In this document: in pieces, positions 1-6,579 of the stretch
Position numbering within the stretch: position 1 is the first letter of the stretch
Layout: each line of letters opens with the position of its first letter
NCBI GenBank assembly: GCA_013213875.1
Contig: JABSSV010000015.1
Location: 8,353 to 18,746, forward strand
Source: Lysobacterales bacterium
GTDB taxonomy: Bacteria; Pseudomonadota; Gammaproteobacteria; Xanthomonadales; SZUA-36
DNA length: 10,394 nt
Reading direction: 5' to 3'
Notes under the pieces: model-generated
Told to the model about the DNA's origin: nothing
Database searches by the model: none
What the model saw: only the letters and a program-made list of their open reading frames with translations
Position numbers and translations under genes: made by a program

Positions 1-1
1 G

Positions 2-346
2 GACAGCCTGTTGCGCCAGGCGCTGATCGAAGGCGTCGCGGACTTTCTTACCGGCGAAATGCTGGGTCGCGTGGGGCGGGCCGAGTCGGCACGCCATCAG
101 TATGGGCTGCAGCATGAGAAACGTCTGTGGCAGGCATTTCAGAACGACATGGATGGCACATCCCTGCGGCACTGGATGTACGGCCCCGGGGCGGTCGGTG
201 AGCCCGCGGATCTGGGCTACTGGATTGGCAAGCGCATCGCGCAAGCCTATTGGCAATCCATGGGGCGTGACCCGGCGGCACTGGAAGCCTTGCTCCGGCT
301 GGAGTCCCCGCGCCAATTACTGGAGCAAAGCGGCTACGACCCCTGA
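2..346 (+). CDS. DUF2268/GldB-like putative Zn-dependent protease, C-terminal part (5' end outside window)
   Basis: The frame is open to the left edge (D-S-L-L-R-Q-A...), so only about 114 C-terminal residues are present. Two blocks match what I know of DUF2268-type (predicted zinc protease) C-termini: ALIEGVADFLTGEML near the left edge, and EPADLGYWIGKRIAQAYW about 60 residues further on. In that family an HExxH-type zinc motif lies N-terminal to these blocks. It would be outside the window, so catalytic competence cannot be judged. A TTG at 11 could be read as a start but would cut into the conserved block, so truncation by the window edge is far likelier. The gene ends 13 bases inside the 3' end of the leftward GIY-YIG gene (tail-to-tail overlap). 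The family call is moderately sure; the substrate is unknown. Confidence 0.7.
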   Translation, partial: DSLLRQALIEGVADFLTGEMLGRVGRAESARHQYGLQHEKRLWQAFQNDMDGTSLRHWMYGPGAVGEPADLGYWIGKRIAQAYWQSMGRDPAALEALLRLESPRQLLEQSGYDP

Positions 347-597
347 CCGATCAGGGCCAGTTTCTGCTCCCGTCGGAGCGCTTTGATCGCTGCCTCCCGG
401 CGCAGCGCACTGCTGCGATCATGGCCGGATTCACGATAAACAATGGCTTCCGGCCTGCGGCCCTGAAAATAACGGGCGCCGCGCTTGCCGGTGAGATGCT
501 CCGCGAAGCGACGCTCCACATCCGTACTGACGCCCGTATAGAGGCTGCCATCGGAGCAGCGAATCATGTAGACGCTCCAGTCCTTAGCCGCAGTCAC
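334..597 (-). CDS. GIY-YIG nuclease-superfamily protein, UPF0213/YhbQ-like
   Basis: This 87-residue protein is a single GIY-YIG domain of the short bacterial YhbQ/UPF0213 type (usually about 80-100 residues). Visible landmarks are VYMIRC (9-14), the paired YTGVSTDVERR block (20-30) carrying the Tyr and the conserved Arg, His34 in the AEH segment, and a Glu in ALRREAAIKAL (about 68) where the metal-binding Glu of GIY-YIG enzymes lies. Family members are linked to DNA-structure cleavage, but their cellular role is poorly defined, so function here is inferred from the fold. The start is GTG at 597. It overlaps the TGA stop of the upstream glycosyltransferase gene as GTGA, so translation is probably coupled and the gene rides on the glycan operon transcript. 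The domain looks complete. Confidence 0.88.
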   Translation of the reverse strand: MTAAKDWSVYMIRCSDGSLYTGVSTDVERRFAEHLTGKRGARYFQGRRPEAIVYRESGHDRSSALRREAAIKALRREQKLALIGQGS

Positions 598-1682
598 CCC
601 CTGGCCTGCAAAACCGCGCTAAAAAACGCTTCGTTAGCGCCTGCGGTTCGCTCCCAGGTAAAGTTGCGGGCATAGGCAAGACCCTTCCGTGAAACGTCTG
701 AACGCGCCGCATCGTCCAACGCCATGCGGTCCAGTCCCTGGCTGAAGGTGGCCACGTCTTCCACGTCTGCGACGGGCCATAGCCCGGCGGAAACCTCGGG
801 CAGGCAGGATGCATTCGACACCACGCCCGGCAGGCCCACGGCCATGGCCTCCAGCAGTGGCAGGGCAAAACCCTCATAGCGTGATGGCTGTAGCAGACAA
901 CGCGCGCCGCTGAGCAGGGCCGGCAAGTCTGGGGCGGGCGCGTGTTCAATCCAGTGCATGCGTTCCCTGAGCGGGCCGGCCAGCTTCAGTAATTCCTGCC
1001 GATAGGCCTCCGGCGCAGCACCGCCGATAAAGACCAGGTCCAGGCCTTCTTCTGCGGCCTGGCTCTGCCGCCAGCTGCGCACGGAAAGCTCCAGATTCTT
1101 GTGTGGAAACCAACTGCCGAGTTGCACCAGGTAGGGTCGCTGCAGCCCGTAGCGTTGGCTGATAGAGGCGACTTCCTCCTCCGGGCGCGGGTAAAAAAGA
1201 TCATGATCAACACCGTGTGGAATCACATGGACGACCTTGTCCTGCAGGCGCGGAAAGTGATGCGCAAGACGCGTCTTGCCATACTCGGTCAAGCAGATAA
1301 TCCCATTGGCGCGCTGGATATTTCGCTCCAGCCGGGCCTTGCCTTCGTAACCAGCGGGTTGATCCAGAGCACGTACATCATGAACGGTAAAGCTCAAGGG
1401 GATTTTTTCACGCTGGGGCAGGTGGTTGCCGAAGCCATGCAAGAGATCGGGCCTGGGCGCGCGCAAGCCCAGGGGGCTGGCCAGCCAGCGCCGGGGCAGC
1501 TCGGGCGCAAGATCATCAATCAGGGCGCGTTTGAGCCAGCGGTGATCGCGGATATAAAGCTCGGCGGACAGCGCGCCGGCCGGCCTGGCGGCGACCACCT
1601 GTCGGATATAGCGCGCAATCCCGCGACCCCGGCGTTTAACTGCCTGGGTGACATCCAGACCGATGGTGGGGCCTTCATGCAT
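594..1682 (-). CDS. Family 4 glycosyltransferase (GT-B fold)
   Basis: This 362-residue protein is the usual length for a GT4 enzyme. It should transfer a sugar from a nucleotide-sugar donor to a growing glycan at the cytoplasmic face of the inner membrane. Visible motifs in order are an N-terminal GRGIARY segment (19-25), the FTVHDVRA acceptor-side strand with His101-Asp102, the interdomain IPHGVDHDLFYP block (154-165), the donor-domain GSWFPHKNLE (189-198), and the diagnostic EX7E motif YEGFALPLLEA with Glu270 and Glu278. The C-terminus ends in the typical FTWERTA helix. The ATG at 1682 overlaps the end of the FkbM gene by 8 bases, and the stop overlaps the GTG of the GIY-YIG gene, giving a tight three-gene unit. 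Donor and acceptor cannot be named. LPS or capsule synthesis is inferred from the neighbours. Confidence 0.93.
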   Translation of the reverse strand: MHEGPTIGLDVTQAVKRRGRGIARYIRQVVAARPAGALSAELYIRDHRWLKRALIDDLAPELPRRWLASPLGLRAPRPDLLHGFGNHLPQREKIPLSFTVHDVRALDQPAGYEGKARLERNIQRANGIICLTEYGKTRLAHHFPRLQDKVVHVIPHGVDHDLFYPRPEEEVASISQRYGLQRPYLVQLGSWFPHKNLELSVRSWRQSQAAEEGLDLVFIGGAAPEAYRQELLKLAGPLRERMHWIEHAPAPDLPALLSGARCLLQPSRYEGFALPLLEAMAVGLPGVVSNASCLPEVSAGLWPVADVEDVATFSQGLDRMALDDAARSDVSRKGLAYARNFTWERTAGANEAFFSAVLQARG

Positions 1683-2439
1683 GAGCGGGGTGGGTGAACC
1701 AGAAATTGTTCAGGTAGCCGAAGGGGCCGTCAGGGTCCTGATGTATGTTGGGATCGAAATCGCTAACGGGTATCAGTGTCTTCGCGGCGATGCAAAATCC
1801 CTCGTAGCCCTGATCCTGCAAGTAATGGAAAACCTCGCGCATGTCCTGGTGCGGCTGATGGCGCTGTTCACACTCAAACAGTAAGGCAGGCCGCTGCTCG
1901 GCTAGCGTCCGGGCCGCGCCCCGGAAGACGGCCAGTTCGTGACCTTCCACATCGCATTTGATCAAGCGCAGCGGTGTGCGCGCATGCGCCTCTTGCCAGG
2001 TATCTACTGTGGTAACGGGGATCTTCAGCGTATCCACTGCGACATTCGGGTCGCCCGGTTGGTTAAAGCTGGCGCCTGGCGACGGACCGCCAGCGGGCAC
2101 GTGCAAAGTCAGCTCACCGGCTTGCTCCGAGACGCCCTGATTGAAAACGCGCACGTTTTGCCAGTGGTCGCTCCGGGTCAGGGCCTGCAGCCGTTGGGCC
2201 AGCTGCGGTTGCGGCTCGAAAGCATCGACGCTGCCTTCGCGGCCCACCGCGACGCGCATCCACCAGGTCATGGCACCCTTGTGGGCGCCGATATCCAGCG
2301 CCGCATCGCCCGGCCGCAATCGGTCACGCAGCAAGCGAATTTCATAGCGCTCCAACTTCAGGCGATAGCGCCATGCCCGGTACCACCAGCGTATTTGCTC
2401 CACGCCTTTGCCTCTGCCTGACTCGTAGGAAATCAACAT
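1675..2439 (-). CDS. FkbM family SAM-dependent methyltransferase
   Basis: This 254-residue protein has the FkbM layout. SAM motif I is ALDIGAHKGAMTWW (47-60), the acidic strand is DAFEPQPQ (72-79), and the signature IKCDVEGHELAVFRGA (160-175) is followed by PALLFECEQRH. FkbM enzymes O-methylate hydroxyls of sugars and small molecules. Next to glycosyltransferases they usually cap or decorate surface polysaccharide, which is the role inferred here. It is the first gene of the leftward unit and runs 8 bases into the GT4 gene. The ATG at 2439 has only a weak AGG-type ribosome site. An in-frame GTG at codon 13 (2403), preceded by a purine-rich stretch with AGAGG and AAAGG, is a possible alternative start that would leave the fold intact. 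Confidence 0.93.
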   Translation of the reverse strand: MLISYESGRGKGVEQIRWWYRAWRYRLKLERYEIRLLRDRLRPGDAALDIGAHKGAMTWWMRVAVGREGSVDAFEPQPQLAQRLQALTRSDHWQNVRVFNQGVSEQAGELTLHVPAGGPSPGASFNQPGDPNVAVDTLKIPVTTVDTWQEAHARTPLRLIKCDVEGHELAVFRGAARTLAEQRPALLFECEQRHQPHQDMREVFHYLQDQGYEGFCIAAKTLIPVSDFDPNIHQDPDGPFGYLNNFWFTHPAHA

Positions 2440-2480
2440 GCCTATCGTAGTCTAAGCATGGGCGCTGATGTAAGCTGCCG

Positions 2481-3410
2481 ATGTCAAAACATGTGAGCAT
2501 GTTACGCATGAAGGTCAGTGGTTTTAGCTTTATTCGAGACGGCGTGAAACTCGGTTATCCCTTTGTGGAAAGCATTCGGTCAGCCTTGCCTGTCTGTGAT
2601 GAGTTCATCGTCGCTGTGGGCCGGAGCGATGACGCTACGCTGGCAACCTTGCGAGGCCTGCAGGAACCGAAGTTACGTATTCTGGAGACGCGCTGGAATG
2701 AGCAGTGTCGCAGTCATGGTTTTGTCTACGGGCAACAGAAGATGATTGCCCAGTACAACTGCACCGGCGACTGGGCTTTTTACCTGGAAGGCGACGAGGT
2801 GTTGCATGAGCGTGATCTCGATAGCCTGCACCGGGCCATGGCCCACTATCTGGACGATGGGGAGGTCGAGGCGCTGGCTTTCGATTACCTGCATTTTTAT
2901 GGCGATACACGGCATCTGCATACCGCCTCCCAGGCGTACCGGAAGGCCACGCGCATTTTGCGCAACAGCCTGCGCGCCATCGCTCCCGACGGCCTTTACT
3001 GGGCGGTGATGAAAGAAAAAAAATGGCATGGGGGACGTAACAAGCGCCGCACGCGCTACCCCCGTGCGGCAGCCCTAAATCTGCCCATTTATCACTACGG
3101 GAATGCCCGGCATGAGCGCTACGTGCAGCGCAAGGCGGAAACGGGCAATCAGTACTGGTCCGAAAAGCAGGCCTTCTCCAGTAGCTATGGGGATCTCGAT
3201 GCGCAGCAGTTGGGATCCTTTAGCGGTGACCATCCGGCGCTTATGACGGACTGGATCCGTGAGCATGCCAATCCGGAGTTGCGACTGAACCCGGAGCATC
3301 GGCTCACCACGCGGGAGCGCAAGCATCGAATCAATGCCCGTCTGGAGCGCTGGTTTGGCTGGGACCGTTCCAAGCGTCATTTTTCGTTGATCCGCTCCTG
3401 GGACGGCTAG
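2481..3410 (+). CDS. GT2-like (GT-A fold) glycosyltransferase
   Basis: This 309-residue protein resembles a group of GT-A transferases that open with a KxSGFxFIRxGxxLxYPFxESI block (here residues 11-32). It continues with PVCDEFIVAVGRSDD (37-51), a nucleotide-sugar-binding type segment. A GDWAFYLEGDEVLHERDL stretch (96-113) follows, in which EGDE sits at the place of the metal-binding DXD. A later conserved stretch is LPIYHYGNARHERYV. No membrane segment is seen, so it probably acts in the cytosol or peripherally on the inner membrane. Three in-frame ATGs (2481, 2499, 2508) compete. Family members I recall start right at the MK-SGF block, which favours 2508, and 2481 lacks a clear ribosome site. 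It is divergent from the FkbM gene and 4 bases from rluE. The sugar specificity is unknown. Confidence 0.82.
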   Translation: MSKHVSMLRMKVSGFSFIRDGVKLGYPFVESIRSALPVCDEFIVAVGRSDDATLATLRGLQEPKLRILETRWNEQCRSHGFVYGQQKMIAQYNCTGDWAFYLEGDEVLHERDLDSLHRAMAHYLDDGEVEALAFDYLHFYGDTRHLHTASQAYRKATRILRNSLRAIAPDGLYWAVMKEKKWHGGRNKRRTRYPRAAALNLPIYHYGNARHERYVQRKAETGNQYWSEKQAFSSSYGDLDAQQLGSFSGDHPALMTDWIREHANPELRLNPEHRLTTRERKHRINARLERWFGWDRSKRHFSLIRSWDG

Positions 3411-3414
3411 GCCC

Positions 3415-3951
3415 GTGGAGCGGGTTTTGCTCTTCAACAAGCCCTTTCGCGTGTTGTCACAATTTCGCCGAGAAGGCGATAAGGCCACGCTGGCTGACTT
3501 CTTTCAGGATCCTGCTTTGCGCGTCGCCGGCCGGCTGGATTATGACTCGGAGGGTTTGCTGCTACTGGCGACCAACGGGCGCTGGATTCAGCGCATTACC
3601 CATCCGCGCTACAAGCTGCCCAAGACCTACTGGGCGCAGGTGGAAGGTGAGCCGGGCGCCGACGCCCTGCAGCAGCTTCGTGATGGTGTTGTGCTGCGCG
3701 ATGGACCCGCGCGCCCAGCCGGCGTAGCGGCGATGGAACCGCCATCCGGACTATGGGAGCGCGAGCCGCCCATTCGCTATCGCGCCAGTATTCCGACCCG
3801 CTGGCTTGAGCTGACCATCAGTGAGGGCCGTAACCGCCAGGTGCGGCGCATGACCGCCGCAGTGGGTCATCCTACGCTGCGCCTGGTGCGGCAGCGGGTG
3901 GGCAAATATCAGCTGGCGGATCTGGCGCCAGGTCAATGGCGGGAGGCCTAG
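3415..3951 (+). CDS. rluE: 23S rRNA pseudouridine synthase E (RluE), RsuA family
   Basis: This 178-residue enzyme should convert a uridine of 23S rRNA to pseudouridine (U2457 in E. coli). The catalytic-loop motif is GRLDYDSEGLLLLATNG with Asp42 as the nucleophile. The second RsuA-family hallmark, ISEGRNRQVRRMTAAVGHPTLRL (135-157), is intact. It lacks an N-terminal S4 RNA-binding domain, as RluE does, and opens directly on RVLLFNKPFRVLSQF, the usual beginning of the core. GTG at 3415 is the only usable start, because an in-frame stop lies at 3388. It follows the glycosyltransferase stop by 4 bases, so it may be read from that transcript. RluB and RluF, the close relatives, carry S4 domains and longer tails, so they are less likely. 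Confidence 0.93.
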   Translation: MERVLLFNKPFRVLSQFRREGDKATLADFFQDPALRVAGRLDYDSEGLLLLATNGRWIQRITHPRYKLPKTYWAQVEGEPGADALQQLRDGVVLRDGPARPAGVAAMEPPSGLWEREPPIRYRASIPTRWLELTISEGRNRQVRRMTAAVGHPTLRLVRQRVGKYQLADLAPGQWREA

Positions 3952-4010
3952 TTAGCGGCGCCGGACCAATCGCCAATGAACGCGCCCCCGGATCATGCCA
4001 GGCCGCCAGC

Positions 4011-5063
4011 TCAGTCCCGTCGTGAGGTCTGCTCCAGCTGCATCAGTTCACGCAGCACCGCAGTGGCGAAGGTGCCGCTGGGCAGGGCGAAGCGTAGTTC
4101 CAGGTCGTCCTCCGACCAGGCAAACTCAAACTGTTCTGGAATCAGTCGCAGGGCCCGTCGTTCGGCCCGCATGCGCAGGGCGCAGAGCCCCTCAGCCAGC
4201 GCTTGCTCCGCGGACAGCACCTGCTGCTCCAGCGCCAAACAGGCGCCTTCCGGCCCCCGTTCCCTTGTACCAACCAGGGGGCCTGAGGGGTGAATGTCAA
4301 AGCTTTGCAAGCGTTGCTCCAGCGCAGCCGCTGGTTCCTCCAGCGGGAACCAGCTACGACTGCCATGAAGTATCACGGCCTCCCCGGGGATCAGTTGCTG
4401 CCAATTGCCGCGTCGCACCCGTTCGGCCAGCACCGCATTGAACAGCCAGGCGCGGGCCGCGGAGAGGTAGAGGCCGCGCTCGAAACGCGGAGTGGCGCGG
4501 GGATCCGTGGCCAGCAGGGTGCGGGCCCTGGCGAGGTTATTGCCACCATGGCCGAAACGCTGCGCGCCAAAATAATTGGGTACGCCGGCAGTGATCTGTG
4601 CGAGACGCTGCGCCAGAGCTTCCCGGTCCCCCCGCACCGAGCGCAGGCGCAGGGTAAAATGATTGGCGCGCAGACCGCCGCGCCGGATGGCGTGGCGCGC
4701 GCGCTTCCACTCCAGTAATTCCAACCCCGCCGGCAGCTGTGGCGCCAGGCGTTCCGGATCCAGGCATTCCAGCGGTAGCGAAAACCATTGGGTAGTGATG
4801 GCATGGCGGTCTTTGAGGCCTGCATAACCCAGTTGACGCATTCGGGCGCTGCTCAAGCCCACCAGTGCGCGCCCGGCATCACGGGTGTTCATACCGGTCT
4901 TGCGCAGCCGCAGCCACCAGTGCGCGCCCGTGGGGTGCTCCGGTACCTCCAGTTGCTCGTCCACCAGGAAATCCTCCGGCTGCACGCGAAACCGGGCGCT
5001 GGCCGTCGGCTGGCCCAGGGCGTAGGGCAGGTGGGCGATCGGGTCTATGGCGGCATGGCTCAT
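4011..5063 (-). CDS. truD: tRNA pseudouridine(13) synthase TruD
   Basis: This 350-residue protein matches the length and motif order of TruD, which makes pseudouridine 13 in tRNA. The catalytic block is GYAGLKDRHAITTQWFS (79-95), with Asp85 as the nucleophile in the GLKDR motif. The N-terminal FRVQPEDFLVDE and the GVPNYFGAQRFGHGGNN block (160-176) are also typical. The insertion and C-terminal region appear complete and end at a TGA. The ATG at 5063 is chosen because the protein then begins a few residues before the conserved FRV.PEDF strand; the ribosome site there is weak. In enterobacteria truD sits with ispF and surE, but here it stands alone, tail to tail with rluE (59-base gap) and divergent from a beta-barrel gene. 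Identification is secure. Confidence 0.97.
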   Translation of the reverse strand: MSHAAIDPIAHLPYALGQPTASARFRVQPEDFLVDEQLEVPEHPTGAHWWLRLRKTGMNTRDAGRALVGLSSARMRQLGYAGLKDRHAITTQWFSLPLECLDPERLAPQLPAGLELLEWKRARHAIRRGGLRANHFTLRLRSVRGDREALAQRLAQITAGVPNYFGAQRFGHGGNNLARARTLLATDPRATPRFERGLYLSAARAWLFNAVLAERVRRGNWQQLIPGEAVILHGSRSWFPLEEPAAALEQRLQSFDIHPSGPLVGTRERGPEGACLALEQQVLSAEQALAEGLCALRMRAERRALRLIPEQFEFAWSEDDLELRFALPSGTFATAVLRELMQLEQTSRRD

Positions 5064-5144
5064 GGCTGCAAAGTGTACGTGTCCGGCTTCCCGGCGGATA
5101 GCCAGTGGTTCGCAGCGCGGGCCTCAAAGCCAGCGCGGCGCGCC

Positions 5145-5158
5145 GAAACGATCGTTTC
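5145..5158. promoter_or_regulatory. Perfect 14-base palindrome, candidate operator
   Basis: GAAACGATCGTTTC is its own reverse complement over all 14 bases. It lies in the 166-base divergent spacer between truD and the outer-membrane gene, 72 bases upstream of the latter's ATG. Position and symmetry fit a dimeric repressor or activator site (LacI or TetR type sites are of this form). No regulator gene is present in the window, so the binding protein is unknown. Confidence 0.4.
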
Positions 5159-5219
5159 AGGGGCCAACATCACGCCTGTTTGATCAGTACGCGCCACAAT
5201 GGGAAAAAATCAAAATAGT

Positions 5220-5223
5220 GGAG
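5220..5223 (+). promoter_or_regulatory. Ribosome binding site fixing the beta-barrel gene start
   Basis: GGAG ends 6 bases before the ATG at 5230 and supports that start over the in-frame ATG at 5047. The 5047 start lies inside the truD gene and would add residues without membrane-protein character ahead of a clear signal peptide. Confidence 0.7.
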
Positions 5224-5229
5224 TGCGTC

Positions 5230-6129
5230 ATGTCTTTCTCTTATCGCTGGTCGGTGCTGACCGCCCTGTTGTTTGCAACCGGTTCTCCGGCCGCCAGTGA
5301 AAGCCCCTGGGTCTGGACCGTGGACGCGGCTACGGTCCATCAGGGGAATGTGGATTTTGAGCAGGAAGACGGTGCTTTTTCCTTTGATCGCTGGTATCTG
5401 TCGGCGGGAGTCGATTACCTGTGGGATCGGCGCACATCGCTGGGCTTTGCCATGGGCGGTGGTCGCAGCAATTACGATTTTGATCTTCCCGCCGGTACGG
5501 AACCCTGGGATGAAATTGAAGACCTGCGCTTTTCCCTCGCGGCCCGGTTTCCTATCAATGATCGCGCCACGGCATTAATCCGGCCCAGCTACCGAATCAA
5601 TCGCGAGCAGGGCGCCAGTACCGGCGCGAGTGGCACTTACGGGCTGCTGGCCGGCGTGAGCTGGCGACTCAATGATCGTCTGACCATCGGGCCGGGGCTC
5701 GCGGTGATCGAGCAGCTGGAGGAGAGCGCCAACGTTTTTCCCATCGTGCTGATTGACTGGCAGATTAATGAGCGTTGGAGTCTGAGTACCGGTCGTGGCG
5801 TGGCCGCGTCCGAAGGACCGGGCCTGACGCTGGCGCGAACCCTGAATGATGACTGGTCACTAAAGCTCAGCGCACGCTATGAGGATATCGATTTCCGCCT
5901 CAATGACAGCGGCGCGGCGCCTGGCGGGGTGGGGCGGGATCGGGCCGTTCCACTGTTTCTTGCCGCTGACTGGAATCCCAACCCCGGTCTTTCCCTGTCG
6001 TTTTTTGCCGGGGCTGAATTTGCCGGTGCCTTGATTCTTGATGATGCGGATGGCAGGCGGGTGTCGCGCGCGGACTACGAAACGGCCTACCTGCTGGGGG
6101 CAACGTTGCGCGTGCGCCTGCGTCGATGA
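5230..6129 (+). CDS. Outer-membrane beta-barrel protein, uncharacterised (DUF6268-like?)
   Basis: This 299-residue protein begins with a signal peptide: a short basic N-region (MSFSYRWS), a hydrophobic core VLTALLFATG, and a likely signal peptidase I site near SPAAS (residues 19-23). The mature part has the alternating polar/aromatic strands, Trp and Tyr girdle residues and short turns of an outer-membrane barrel. Examples are repeats of the pattern LNDRLTIGPGL, INERWSLSTGRG and LNDDWSLKLSARY. It ends in an amphipathic strand, TAYLLGATLRVRL, although the usual terminal aromatic residue is replaced by Arg-Arg. I recognise the style of DUF6268-type barrels but cannot assign it firmly, and no substrate or function can be given. 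It has its own ribosome site and an upstream spacer with a palindrome, and ends 6 bases from the convergent ycgN-family gene. Confidence 0.8.
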   Translation: MSFSYRWSVLTALLFATGSPAASESPWVWTVDAATVHQGNVDFEQEDGAFSFDRWYLSAGVDYLWDRRTSLGFAMGGGRSNYDFDLPAGTEPWDEIEDLRFSLAARFPINDRATALIRPSYRINREQGASTGASGTYGLLAGVSWRLNDRLTIGPGLAVIEQLEESANVFPIVLIDWQINERWSLSTGRGVAASEGPGLTLARTLNDDWSLKLSARYEDIDFRLNDSGAAPGGVGRDRAVPLFLAADWNPNPGLSLSFFAGAEFAGALILDDADGRRVSRADYETAYLLGATLRVRLRR

Positions 6130-6135
6130 GACGCC

Positions 6136-6567
6136 TTAGCTGAGCTTAAGATAAAGGCTGGGTTCCGCCTGTTCCCTTTCGCTGACCGGATTCAGGCTGC
6201 GAGCGGAGATGCCGGCCGCGTGAACGGAATCGGGATCGCCGGTGCGCAGCGGGTGCCAGCTCGGCAGTTCTTTACCTTCCGCAAGACGCCGGTAAGCGCA
6301 GCTGCGCGGGAGCCAGGCCAGGGCGCCCGGCTCGTCGGCAGTGAGTATCAGGCAGTCTTTAACTCGCTTGCTGCGGTGCTGGTAATCCTGGCAGCGGGTG
6401 CTTTCAAGATCGAGCAGTCGGCAGGCCAGGTCCGTGTAGAACAGCTCGCCCGTGTCCTCATCTTCCAGCTTTTGCAGACAGCAAAGGGCACAGCCATCGC
6501 AGAGTGACTCCCACTGCTCGCGGCTCATGGCCGCGAGCGCAGTGGTTTCCCAGAAAGGCTTGCCCAT
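6136..6567 (-). CDS. YcgN family (UPF0260) cysteine-cluster protein
   Basis: This 143-residue protein carries eight cysteines: CDGCALCC (Cys 23, 26, 29, 30), then Cys49, Cys59, Cys72 and Cys90. The surrounding landmarks WESLCDGCALCC, RCQDYQHRS and LPRSCAYRRLAEGKELPSWHPL are those of E. coli YcgN and its relatives (about 150 residues). The wider superfamily (YkgJ/CxxCxxCC type) is thought to bind zinc or an iron-sulfur cluster, but the YcgN function is not established. The ATG at 6567 follows the metallohydrolase stop by 12 bases. Its ribosome site (AGGCGGA, 6574-6580) overlaps that stop codon, so the two genes are probably co-transcribed and translationally linked. The protein appears complete and cytosolic. 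Confidence 0.93.
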   Translation of the reverse strand: MGKPFWETTALAAMSREQWESLCDGCALCCLQKLEDEDTGELFYTDLACRLLDLESTRCQDYQHRSKRVKDCLILTADEPGALAWLPRSCAYRRLAEGKELPSWHPLRTGDPDSVHAAGISARSLNPVSEREQAEPSLYLKLS

Positions 6568-6579
6568 GCTGGTTCCGCC

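Noticed and set aside
1101..1697. 198-codon open frame on the plus strand
   Set aside because: It lies wholly antisense to the GT4 gene, which has all its family motifs. The translation has no recognisable domain, as expected from GC-rich antisense frames.
1939..2421. 160-codon open frame on the plus strand
   Set aside because: Antisense to the FkbM methyltransferase gene; no motif and no ribosome site context.
3952..4010. Possible bidirectional terminator between rluE and truD
   Set aside because: GC-rich inverted fragments exist, but I see no stable stem followed by a T-run on either strand.
4391..4825. Open frames of about 144 codons in the truD region on both strands
   Set aside because: They overlap the intact TruD frame and give Arg/Ala/Pro-rich translations typical of shadow frames.
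5047..5229. In-frame N-terminal extension of the beta-barrel gene
   Set aside because: It starts inside truD, reads as a basic non-membrane sequence and would bury the signal peptide. The GGAG site before 5230 marks the real start.
6126..6155. Imperfect inverted repeat around CTTAGCTGAGCTTAAG between the barrel gene and the ycgN-family gene
   Set aside because: The arms are out of register by one base and no T-run follows, so it is not a credible terminator.
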